8,218 nt of DNA from Desulfobulbaceae bacterium (GTDB lineage Bacteria; Desulfobacterota; Desulfobulbia; Desulfobulbales; Desulfobulbaceae), in the NCBI GenBank assembly GCA_007121995.1, contig SKJK01000289.1, positions 1 to 8,218 on the forward strand, read 5' to 3'. The position numbers were made by a program, and so were the translations under genes. The first letter of the stretch is position 1. Each line of letters opens with the position of its first letter. A model generated the notes under the pieces. That model ran no database searches. It saw only the letters and a list, made by a program, of their open reading frames with translations, and was not told where the DNA came from. Of the stretch, positions 1-5,439 are shown piece after piece.

Positions 1-2
1 AT

Positions 3-431
3 ATGCCCATATTGGGCATTTGCCGAGGAGCACAACTGCTCAATGTGACCACCGGGGGCACACTCCACCAGCATTTAGCCGGTTTTTATCTGGAGAGTCC
101 AAACATACGCAGCCTTTTGCCACGAAAAATCATTACCGTCCAACCTGACTCCCACCTGGCGGCCATACTTCGATGCGTAACATGCCGGATCAACGCCCTC
201 CATGATCAGGCGATCAACCAGCCGGGAACTACAGTACGAATTGTGGCAACTGAAAGCAACGGTGTCATTCAGGCCATTGAATTAACAGATAAAAATTTCG
301 CCCTTGGCGTCCAATGGCATCCGGAATACCTGCCGCACCATCACCGTCAGCAGCGATTATTCAAAGCGTTGATTCAGGCAGCGGGAAATACCTCGCGTTC
401 AAGCCGGCCTGAAGACTCTTTTGCAGCCTGA
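3..431 (+). CDS. Peptidase C26 / class I glutamine amidotransferase-like hydrolase (5' truncated)
   Basis: C-terminal 142 codons of a gamma-glutamyl-gamma-aminobutyrate hydrolase-like (PuuD-type) protein. These cytoplasmic enzymes hydrolyse gamma-glutamyl amide bonds. The nucleophile elbow GICRGAQLLN is at the very start, with the catalytic Cys codon at 21-23. It is followed by the family block GGTLHQHL, a LHDQAI segment, and the C-terminal GVQWHPEY motif, which supplies the catalytic His (codon 318-320) and Glu (codon 324-326). The full triad is therefore present. The family is about 240-260 aa, so roughly 100 N-terminal residues lie upstream of the window; the ATG at 3 is an internal Met, not the start. 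The gene converges with the mscS-like gene across 193 bp. The family is clear, but the exact substrate (gamma-Glu-GABA or another gamma-glutamyl compound) cannot be told from this part. Confidence 0.85.
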   Translation: MPILGICRGAQLLNVTTGGTLHQHLAGFYLESPNIRSLLPRKIITVQPDSHLAAILRCVTCRINALHDQAINQPGTTVRIVATESNGVIQAIELTDKNFALGVQWHPEYLPHHHRQQRLFKALIQAAGNTSRSSRPEDSFAA

Positions 432-624
432 CTTATCGCCTCCTGGAGCCATCGCCTGCTCTTCAACGCCATATGTAACTCGAGCAAGAATCCTTGAGGG
501 CTGGAGTCCTGCTTGAAATATATTTTACTGTAATCAGCTTATAAAATCGGTTTTTTACCATATGCCGCCTTTTGCCACTCATTGAAGCATGCGTAACCAG
601 CCATAAACATACTTGTCATCATAC
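432..624. other. Intergenic spacer between convergent genes
   Basis: 193 bp between two converging genes. I looked for a bidirectional terminator and found no convincing GC-rich stem followed by a T-run on either strand. There are only short A/T tracts around 520-565 and tiny imperfect dyads. No gene-like reading frame with recognisable content was seen. Confidence 0.4.
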
Positions 625-1449
625 TTATTTTTCTGAGCCAGGCAGATCCATCATGGTGACCGGCAGGGTGGAGAAGGACACCTCGAGCCTTGCCAGGGCC
701 GCCTTCCCTCGAACGGTGAGATCAGTGATGAACCGGAACTGCTGCCGCGGGTCCACAGGATAAGCGCGCAGGCGATACCGGGTTCCCCAAGGCTTCTCCT
801 CAACAATGACCGCAATAGGCTTGTTGATCTGCAGATAGGGACTGGTCAGGGCCACATCCTCGAGAACCTGCCGGACCTGGGCGGCGTCATGACGAGGATG
901 CAGGAAAAAATCGGTCGCACATTGCAGGCTTGGGCCCCCATTGTTGGCGTTGAGAATAAGTTCGGTCCAGATCTTCAGATGAGGTATGGAAACCATGGTA
1001 TCATCCGGGGTGACGATGGACACAGTGCGCATGCCCACACACTGCACCTCACCATAAACACCGTTCACCTCGATCCAGTCGCCATTGCGGTATGGCATCT
1101 CCCCCACAGCCACAATACCTGCAACCAGACTGCTGGTATAATCCTTGAGTGCAAAGCCGACGGCCAGGCCTACGGCACTGAAAACGGCGATCATGCTCTG
1201 CAGGCTCGGCTCGATAACCAGAGGGATACAGAGCAGCAGAGCGGCAAGGATGATCAGAAGGCGCAGGACGGATTCGCCCGCCAACAGGACAAGGCGACGT
1301 TTACCATGCAGACGGTTGGCGATCCATGGTACCAGCCTGCGGGTGATAAAAATCAACACCGCCGCCGTCGCCACTATCACCAGCAGGTACACCAGGGTAT
1401 CGGCTGTGAAGGGTTTAAAAATCTGAGAAGCCTTGATCGCATCATTCAT
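625..1449 (-). CDS. MscS-family small mechanosensitive ion channel
   Basis: 274-aa inner-membrane protein of the MscS family, whose members open under membrane tension to release solutes on osmotic downshock. Three hydrophobic segments are visible: about residues 19-39, 61-79 and 86-116. The last is the Gly/Ala-rich pore helix (AVGLAVGFALKD) characteristic of MscS TM3. It is followed by the conserved beta domain, about 120-170, with GDWIEVNGVYGEV, TPDDTMVSIP and a closing ILNANN block, and then an alpha/beta C-terminal domain. I chose the ATG at 1449 because AAGGAG sits 9 nt upstream; the frame stays open upstream to 1554, but that stretch is not family-like. It lies 13 bp downstream of a same-strand gene whose stop codon falls inside this ribosome binding site, so the two are almost certainly co-transcribed and perhaps translationally coupled. 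Family assignment is firm; subtype (MscS, YnaI or other) is open. Confidence 0.9.
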   Translation of the reverse strand: MNDAIKASQIFKPFTADTLVYLLVIVATAAVLIFITRRLVPWIANRLHGKRRLVLLAGESVLRLLIILAALLLCIPLVIEPSLQSMIAVFSAVGLAVGFALKDYTSSLVAGIVAVGEMPYRNGDWIEVNGVYGEVQCVGMRTVSIVTPDDTMVSIPHLKIWTELILNANNGGPSLQCATDFFLHPRHDAAQVRQVLEDVALTSPYLQINKPIAVIVEEKPWGTRYRLRAYPVDPRQQFRFITDLTVRGKAALARLEVSFSTLPVTMMDLPGSEK

Positions 1450-1458
1450 GACGGTAGA

Positions 1459-1464
1459 CTCCTT
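1459..1464 (-). promoter_or_regulatory. Ribosome binding site of the mscS-like gene
   Basis: AAGGAG on the minus strand, 9 nt before the ATG at 1449. It decides the start over the longer open frame and overlaps the stop codon (1463-1465) of the upstream gene. Confidence 0.75.
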
Positions 1465-2707
1465 AAAATTGATCCGTGAGATAATCACGGGTACGGAGGA
1501 ATTCGCGGACCGTCGCATACGCCAAGGCACTGACGTGCCAACACTGCCCATCACGGCTCACCAGTTCGCACCTCAGCAACCGAAGAAGCAGCGACATGAT
1601 CCAGCTGCGCGAAAGGGGCAAAATCTCAGCCAGCATATCGGCGGAAAGGCCATTATGCAACAGAAGCCCGTGGAGGACAAAAGCCATATCCTCATCAGCT
1701 TCCATAGGCATGGAGGGCTCGACAAGATCCGCGGCAAGCCAGACCACGTCTTCGCCGCCTTTTTTTCCAAGCGAATCCTCAGGAATCGGTGAGCTGCCAT
1801 CAACATCGGGTTCGGAACGTAATCTATGCCGCCAGTAGGACCAAGCTGTGCCGGGATTACCACGACAATGCGCTGCCAGTTGTTTCAGCTCCCTGCTGAT
1901 GGTATACGCACCCTGCACAATGTCCTCGCATTCCGGCAGTACCGGGTTGCCTGTTTTGGCATTACAGAATTGAACATGTTCAGATGCTTCCGTCTGAGCC
2001 AGACAGGCAAAAAGGCGGGTCAACTTTTCTCCATCAAAAGCCTGCATGGTCAAGGCATCAGGCTGGGCAAGAGGCCAGACCCGCTGCAGATATGCCCAGG
2101 CCCAACTGTCACACCCAATGATGCCTCGCCCTATACTGCCGCTGGTCGCCCTCTCAAGAAAATCACGAACCAGCCCCCGGCCGTCGGCATGGCGCACAAA
2201 CAAACGTTCAAGCCTGGGCATGACCCAGAGACGGTCGTGATGCTCGCGCAGCTGCACCCAGCGGGCATCGCTCTGCAGTATCTGTCCTGGATCGGGAGGG
2301 GCGATCAACGCTGCATCATGGATCTTTGCCCACTGCCTCAGTATTGCCGCATAGTCACACCAAGGTTGGCCAATAAAAAAACGGACTGGAGGCTCCGGGT
2401 GTTCGTCTCGTAGCCAGTCATGCAAGGCCATATCGAGGGCACGGGCGGCAAGACTCCAATTGATTGGAGGGGCAAGATTTTCCAAACGGACCTGCGACAG
2501 CGCCCGTAGCTCTGCCTCCGATCTGGCCGGGGACGACGATGTCTCCGAGGAGCGACGAAAAATCCGTTGCAGCGATGTCCATTTCTTCACTGCGGAACCC
2601 AAACCAACAAAGCTTGGCAGAATATACTCGGCCAGGGGGACAACCTCCCAGACCGGAGCGTCTGGTTGCCAGAGAATATCCTCTCCATACCGGGGCTTTT
2701 TGTTCAT
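1463..2707 (-). CDS. Uncharacterised protein: degenerate AAA/STAND-like ATPase with C-terminal winged helix, paired with MscS
   Basis: 414 aa, probably cytoplasmic, with no signal peptide or clear membrane helix. I do not recognise a named family. From order and pattern it resembles an AAA+/STAND ATPase that has lost its nucleotide site. Residues 108-128 (VRFFIGQPW...ILRQWA) sit where a Walker A strand-loop-helix would be, but have no GxxGxGKT. Residues 158-187 (DRLWVMPRLERLFVRH) fall at the Walker B place. IIGCDSWAWAYL (196-207) resembles a sensor-1 strand. CRGNPGTAWSYW (281-292) resembles the GNP lid motif of such ATPases. Residues 341-405 look like a winged helix (LHGLLLHNGLSADMLAEIL, then LLRLLRCELVSR). 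The acidic linker at 298-340 is low in structure. The ATG at 2707 begins MNKK and has GGAG 13 nt upstream; the frame is open to 2773, but no binding site precedes that start. It is the first gene of a two-gene unit with the MscS-like channel, which suggests a partner or regulator role. The ATPase ancestry is my inference. Confidence 0.75.
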   Translation of the reverse strand: MNKKPRYGEDILWQPDAPVWEVVPLAEYILPSFVGLGSAVKKWTSLQRIFRRSSETSSSPARSEAELRALSQVRLENLAPPINWSLAARALDMALHDWLRDEHPEPPVRFFIGQPWCDYAAILRQWAKIHDAALIAPPDPGQILQSDARWVQLREHHDRLWVMPRLERLFVRHADGRGLVRDFLERATSGSIGRGIIGCDSWAWAYLQRVWPLAQPDALTMQAFDGEKLTRLFACLAQTEASEHVQFCNAKTGNPVLPECEDIVQGAYTISRELKQLAAHCRGNPGTAWSYWRHRLRSEPDVDGSSPIPEDSLGKKGGEDVVWLAADLVEPSMPMEADEDMAFVLHGLLLHNGLSADMLAEILPLSRSWIMSLLLRLLRCELVSRDGQCWHVSALAYATVREFLRTRDYLTDQF

Positions 2708-2738
2708 GTCAACTCTTTGACTCCAGAGGGTATTGCCT

Positions 2739-2810
2739 GCAGGGTTGAGGAAAAACACGATTGTGCCTGCCATATCCGCTTGTGCCTGCAGGAAAGCGCC
2801 TCAACCCTGC
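2739..2810. repeat. 12-bp perfect inverted repeat with internal direct repeats
   Basis: GCAGGGTTGAGG at 2739-2750 is the exact reverse complement of CCTCAACCCTGC at 2799-2810, with 48 bp between. Inside lies a 10-bp direct repeat TTGTGCCTGC at 2761-2770 and 2780-2789. The palindrome CCTGCAGG occurs at 2736-2743 and 2785-2792. It sits between nikR and the downstream same-strand gene. It could be a transcript-level barrier or a remnant of a small repeat element. No T-run follows the second arm on the minus strand, so an ordinary terminator is unlikely. Confidence 0.6.
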
Positions 2811-2817
2811 GCGAGTT

Positions 2818-2830
2818 AGGGACTGTCCCT
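2818..2830. repeat. Short palindrome AGGGACTGTCCCT
   Basis: A perfect 6-bp dyad around a single central T, 9 bp beyond the nikR stop codon. From memory, similar GGGACWGTCCC cores occur as dispersed REP-like elements in delta-type proteobacteria; that link is not shown by this window, where only one copy was seen. Confidence 0.45.
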
Positions 2831-2839
2831 GTGCACCGC

Positions 2840-3259
2840 CTATTTCAAATCCTTACCCGTGGTTGTCGTGACTAGTTTCCCGTGTTTGACGCCTTTAGTG
2901 CCGATGAGTTCATCGGCAAGTCTTCGTACCTCACGGGCCGTGCCGCGTACCACCGCCACCTCCAAACAATTATGGGCATCAAGGTGCACGTGGAGCACGG
3001 AAATGATGGCATGATGATGGCTGTGCTGATGCTCGGTAAGTTTATCGGCAAGATCACGGGTATGGTGATCATAGACCAGGGTGACCGTACCAACGGTCTC
3101 CTCGTCCTCCCTGGTCCATTGCCGTTCCACCAGTGCATCACGCATCAGGTCGCGAACCGCTTCGCTGCGATTCTGATATCCCTTGTCCTGAATCAATTCG
3201 TCGAATTGTCGCAACAGACTCTCGTCAATGGAAACGCCAAAACGGACAGTTGTCACCAT
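2840..3259 (-). CDS. nikR: Nickel-responsive transcriptional regulator NikR
   Basis: 139-aa cytoplasmic repressor that binds DNA when loaded with Ni(II). Residues 3-45 form the ribbon-helix-helix domain ([16 protein letters not shown], then [13 protein letters not shown]). The rest is the ACT-like tetramerisation and metal domain. The square-planar nickel ligands of E. coli NikR (His76, His87, His89, Cys95) align with His79, His90, His92 and Cys98 here, in the segment [18 protein letters not shown]. The length matches the family. The start at 3259 has AGAGG 5 nt upstream. It is transcribed divergently from a nickel ECF transporter operon, the classic target arrangement, and a NikR-like dyad lies over the opposing promoter. 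It probably represses that operon when nickel is plentiful. Identification is secure; the target is inferred from position and dyad. Confidence 0.97.
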   Translation of the reverse strand: MVTTVRFGVSIDESLLRQFDELIQDKGYQNRSEAVRDLMRDALVERQWTREDEETVGTVTLVYDHHTRDLADKLTEHQHSHHHAIISVLHVHLDAHNCLEVAVVRGTAREVRRLADELIGTKGVKHGKLVTTTTGKDLK

Positions 3260-3278
3260 AAAAACCTCTCTGGATGAA

Positions 3279-3311
3279 CGATTACCCGACAGGCCGGTGC
3301 CTGTCGATTAC
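3279..3311. repeat. 8-bp hairpin with 4-nt loop flanked by 7-bp direct repeats, in the nikR leader
   Basis: CGACAGGC at 3287-3294 pairs perfectly with GCCTGTCG at 3299-3306 around loop CGGT. The direct repeat CGATTAC is at 3279-3285 and 3305-3311, framing the dyad. It lies about 20 nt before the nikR start, so it would be in the nikR 5' leader if the promoter at 3350-3379 is used. It may be an operator for another regulator or an RNA hairpin affecting nikR translation. No T-run follows on either strand, so it is not a simple terminator. Confidence 0.6.
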
Positions 3312-3349
3312 GTAAAAAACTTTCGCCTCTCCCTACGCTCAGAAGCTCT

Positions 3350-3379
3350 ATTCTATACCTCAGGTCTCTTTCCTGTCAT
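3350..3379 (-). promoter_or_regulatory. Candidate nikR promoter
   Basis: Minus-strand ATGACA (3374-3379), an 18-nt spacer, then TAGAAT (3350-3355). Each hexamer differs from the sigma-70 consensus at one position. It would give a leader of about 85 nt before nikR that contains the hairpin at 3287-3306. Sequence match only. Confidence 0.4.
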
Positions 3380-3422
3380 CCATTTTCCACACCGGCTATT
3401 TGGCGATATCCTTCCAATTCCT

Positions 3423-3451
3423 TTGACACACCCTGTTTTTTTTTTTATTGT
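3423..3451 (+). promoter_or_regulatory. Probable sigma-70 promoter of the nickel transporter operon
   Basis: A perfect TTGACA -35 box (3423-3428), a 17-nt spacer, and a TATTGT -10 box (3446-3451). An 11-nt T-run (3436-3446) fills most of the spacer and contributes the first base of the -10. The predicted start near 3458 falls at the left edge of the NikR-like dyad, as expected for a repressed promoter. Confidence 0.6.
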
Positions 3452-3454
3452 TGC

Positions 3455-3487
3455 CTCGTGTTACCAACTAATCAATCGTGCCACGAG
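3455..3487. promoter_or_regulatory. Putative NikR operator
   Basis: GTGTTAC (3458-3464), 13 nt, then GTGCCAC (3478-3484). Extended to CTCGTGTTAC and GTGCCACGAG, the 10-bp arms match as inverted repeats at 8 of 10 positions. The predicted delta-proteobacterial NikR site, as I recall from comparative genomics, is GTGTTAC-N13/14-GTAACAC: the left half is exact and the right half matches 5 of 7. It lies at the predicted transcription start, 48 bp before the first transporter gene, and nikR is divergent next door. The role is inferred. Confidence 0.65.
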
Positions 3488-3490
3488 CAC

Positions 3491-3519
3491 CGGTTGTGCA
3501 TCCTTTGCCTGCACAACCG
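3491..3519. promoter_or_regulatory. Perfect 10-bp inverted repeat in the nik operon leader
   Basis: CGGTTGTGCA (3491-3500) and TGCACAACCG (3510-3519) are exact reverse complements separated by 9 nt. The right arm ends 3 nt before the AAGGAG ribosome binding site at 3523-3528. As RNA it would form a stable stem-loop next to the binding site; as DNA it could be a second operator with half-sites 19 bp apart. It is distinct in sequence from the NikR-like dyad just upstream. Confidence 0.65.
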
Positions 3520-3534
3520 CACAAGGAGAATACC

Positions 3535-4293
3535 ATGAGTCTCTTCAAACGCCGCATGCTTCATTGTCTCCTCGCTTGTTTTTTGATCTTCCCGTTCATG
3601 GCAGCATCGGTTCAAGCCGGGATCCTGACCTTTTATGCCAGCGGTGAGGACCTGGCCACCGAAGGATTTCAGGCCCCTCGCCTGAGCAAAGACGGCTGGA
3701 CTCTGACCTTCAGCCATATCTTCGTCACCCTCTCGGACATAACCGCCTATCAGACCGATCCACCCTATGATCCCAACCAGGGCGGTCCCATTCCCGGAGA
3801 GACGCTGGCCTCCCTGCCAGGCGTCCATACCCTGGATCTGGTCATGAGCGCCCAGGACGATAACCGGGTCCTGATTGGCGCGGTCATGGATGCCCCCGCT
3901 GGCCACTACAATGCCCTTTCCTGGAAAATGACCAGGACCACAGAAGGCATCCTGTCCGGATACTCCATGGTCCTGACCGGCACAGCTGAAAAAAACGGAG
4001 AAACTGTTCCGTTTCAACTCTATTCCAAGGAAGAGAGAACCTACCGTTGCGGCGAGTATGTCGGCGACGAACGGAAAGGATTGCTATCGGCGCAAGGGGC
4101 GGCCGACCTGGAGCTGACCTTTCATCTCGACCATATCTTTGGCCGCGCCGATAAGCCTGCCGACGACCCGATGAACACTGAAGCTCCGGGCTTTGCTCCC
4201 TTTGCCGACAACGGCAAAAAACAGATGCTGACTCTGCAAGGCCTGCATATCGGACATGCCGGTGAGGGACACTGCAACGTCGAATGGCACTGA
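3535..4293 (+). CDS. Secreted protein in the NikK position of a nickel ECF operon
   Basis: 252 aa; AAGGAG lies 6 nt before the ATG. Residues 1-28 form a clear Sec signal peptide (basic SLFKRR, hydrophobic core, cleavage after SVQA). The mature protein looks all-beta, with blocks TLTFSHIFVTLSDITAY, VHTLDLV and APAGHYNALSWKM that recall Ig-like DUF4382/MbnP-type domains; this is a resemblance only. It has just two cysteines, Cys172 and Cys247, likely a periplasmic disulfide. The tail has four His, Cys247 and Trp251 in its last 15 residues (HIGHAGEGHC, then NVEWH), a plausible metal-binding end. No C-terminal membrane anchor is seen. It is first in the operon, followed by a NikL-like protein, NikM, NikQ and NikO, so it probably serves as the extracytoplasmic K component helping Ni(II) reach NikM. 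I cannot confirm that it is homologous to characterised NikK, hence no symbol. Confidence 0.8.
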   Translation: MSLFKRRMLHCLLACFLIFPFMAASVQAGILTFYASGEDLATEGFQAPRLSKDGWTLTFSHIFVTLSDITAYQTDPPYDPNQGGPIPGETLASLPGVHTLDLVMSAQDDNRVLIGAVMDAPAGHYNALSWKMTRTTEGILSGYSMVLTGTAEKNGETVPFQLYSKEERTYRCGEYVGDERKGLLSAQGAADLELTFHLDHIFGRADKPADDPMNTEAPGFAPFADNGKKQMLTLQGLHIGHAGEGHCNVEWH

Positions 4294-4330
4294 AACGACC
4301 TTTGTGCGGACATTTCCGGCCCTACCACTG

Positions 4331-4798
4331 ATGCAACAACTTGTGAACCTTGGCAAATCTCTCCGACTCTTCGTCCTGTCGGTTGGGCTTGGCCTGTCCG
4401 TACCCGTTTCGCTCTTTGCTCACGGTGTTCTGCTTGACTATACCCAGAGCACCGGTATCACCGTTCAGGCACGCTACGATACAGGCCAGTCCATGGCAGG
4501 GGCGCAGATAACAGTCTATGCGCCGGACGACCCCGCCCGCCCCTGGCTGACCGGTGTTGGTGATGCAGAGGGGCGGTTCAGCTTCGTCCCCGACCCTGCC
4601 CTCCCGGGAACCTGGAGTATCCAGGCCAGGCTTGCCGGACACGGCGCCATGGTGCACATCCTCCTCAGCCCTGAGCAATCGGAGCATACTCCGAGACAGC
4701 AGGGTTATACTGCCGGACAACGGGCCCTGATGACGGCCTGTGTTCTCTGGGGTTGCATTGGTACGGCGCTCTATTTTTACCGGCGGAGAATATCCTGA
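4331..4798 (+). CDS. nikL: NikL-like membrane-anchored component of the nickel ECF transporter
   Basis: 155 aa. An N-terminal signal or anchor helix spans about residues 11-30 and ends SLFA, so cleavage there would expose His31 as the new N-terminus (HGVLLDY). Next comes a small carboxypeptidase-regulatory/transthyretin-like beta domain, about 31-115 (AGAQITVYAPDD, DAEGRFSFVPD, GTWSIQARLAGHG). A C-terminal membrane helix, about 130-150, is followed by RRR, leaving the domain outside the cytoplasm. That layout fits NikL, which with NikK replaces NikN in Nik(KLM)QO systems. The start is uncertain: the ATG at 4331 has no good binding site, but it places the signal peptide properly. An upstream in-frame ATG at 4256 overlaps the preceding gene by 38 nt and adds a non-signal-like head. 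The stop overlaps the next start by 1 nt (TGATG), which suggests translational coupling. Confidence 0.7.
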   Translation: MQQLVNLGKSLRLFVLSVGLGLSVPVSLFAHGVLLDYTQSTGITVQARYDTGQSMAGAQITVYAPDDPARPWLTGVGDAEGRFSFVPDPALPGTWSIQARLAGHGAMVHILLSPEQSEHTPRQQGYTAGQRALMTACVLWGCIGTALYFYRRRIS

Positions 4799-5439
4799 TG
4801 CACATCCCCGATGGTATCCTCCCCCTGCCCGTCACCGTGGGCGGTTATGCGCTGGCCATGTCCGTGACCTGGGCCTGTCTCCGCAGGATCAACCAGCGTG
4901 AGGACCCTCGAGAAGATATTCCCAAAGCGGCCCTGCTCACCGCGGCCTTTTTTCTTGCCGCTCTCATTCATATCCCGGTCCCACCTGCAAGTGTCCACCT
5001 GATTCTCAATGGCCTGCTTGGCATCCTGCTTGGGCCTTTTGCCTTTCCTGCCATTGTCATCGGCCTGTTTTTCCAGGCAGTGATGTTTGGCCATGGGGGG
5101 TTGACCACCCTGGGGGTCAACGCCATCATTCTTGGTATACCGGCCTTGGCGGCCGCTGCTCTGTTCAGAATACTCACCCGGGGGTATAGTTCCACTCCTG
5201 GAAAAGTGAGCGCATGTGCTTTCCTGGCCAGTGTTGTCGCGGTGAGTTGTTCGGTCCTCATTTTTGCCGCCTGTCTGTTGATCGGCATGCCCGCCCACAT
5301 CAATGCATCGGTAGAACGTTCGGCCCTCACGATCCTCGTTTTCTCTCATATCCCGCTGATTTTCCTTGAAGGCCTGATCATCGGCCTTGTAGCCGGTTTT
5401 CTCTTTCGGGTTCGTCCGCAAGTTTTGGAGGGTCTATGA
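4798..5439 (+). CDS. nikM: Nickel/cobalt ECF transporter substrate-binding membrane subunit NikM (CbiM family)
   Basis: 213-aa polytopic inner-membrane S component that captures Ni(II). It begins exactly with MHIPDG, the strictly conserved CbiM/NikM N-terminus whose Met1 amino group and His2 bind metal. His67 in PPASVHLILNG is the third ligand known from the NikM structure. The next block, QAVMFGHGGLTTLGVN, is also family-typical. About six or seven hydrophobic segments fill the rest, and the length is normal for the short M form without a fused N domain. The start is fixed by the need for His2 and by TGATG overlap with the previous gene; the stop overlaps the next start (ATGA). Divergent nikR and the NikL-like neighbour favour nickel over cobalt. 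Many pipelines would label it cbiM. Confidence 0.93.
   Translation: MHIPDGILPLPVTVGGYALAMSVTWACLRRINQREDPREDIPKAALLTAAFFLAALIHIPVPPASVHLILNGLLGILLGPFAFPAIVIGLFFQAVMFGHGGLTTLGVNAIILGIPALAAAALFRILTRGYSSTPGKVSACAFLASVVAVSCSVLIFAACLLIGMPAHINASVERSALTILVFSHIPLIFLEGLIIGLVAGFLFRVRPQVLEGL

Noticed and set aside
889..1479. Open frame of 196 codons on the + strand
   Set aside because: It lies entirely opposite the well-supported MscS gene; its translation is His/Gln/Arg-rich with no family motif.
1826..2413. Open frame of 195 codons on the + strand
   Set aside because: Antisense shadow of the 414-aa gene; no binding site and no recognisable protein pattern.
2882..3277. Open frame of 131 codons opposite nikR
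   Set aside because: NikR with all ligand residues is on the other strand; this is its mirror frame.
3255..3534. Cobalamin riboswitch, as often seen before CbiM operons
   Set aside because: The leader is too short after the predicted start site and shows no B12-box-like sequence; the NikR-type dyad explains regulation better.
3472..4017. Open frame of 181 codons on the - strand over the nik promoter and first gene
   Set aside because: Antisense to a gene with a good ribosome binding site and signal peptide; Gly/Gln-rich composition without motifs.
4777..5421. Open frame of 214 codons opposite nikM
   Set aside because: Highly charged antisense translation of a membrane protein gene, a typical artefact of hydrophobic codon use.
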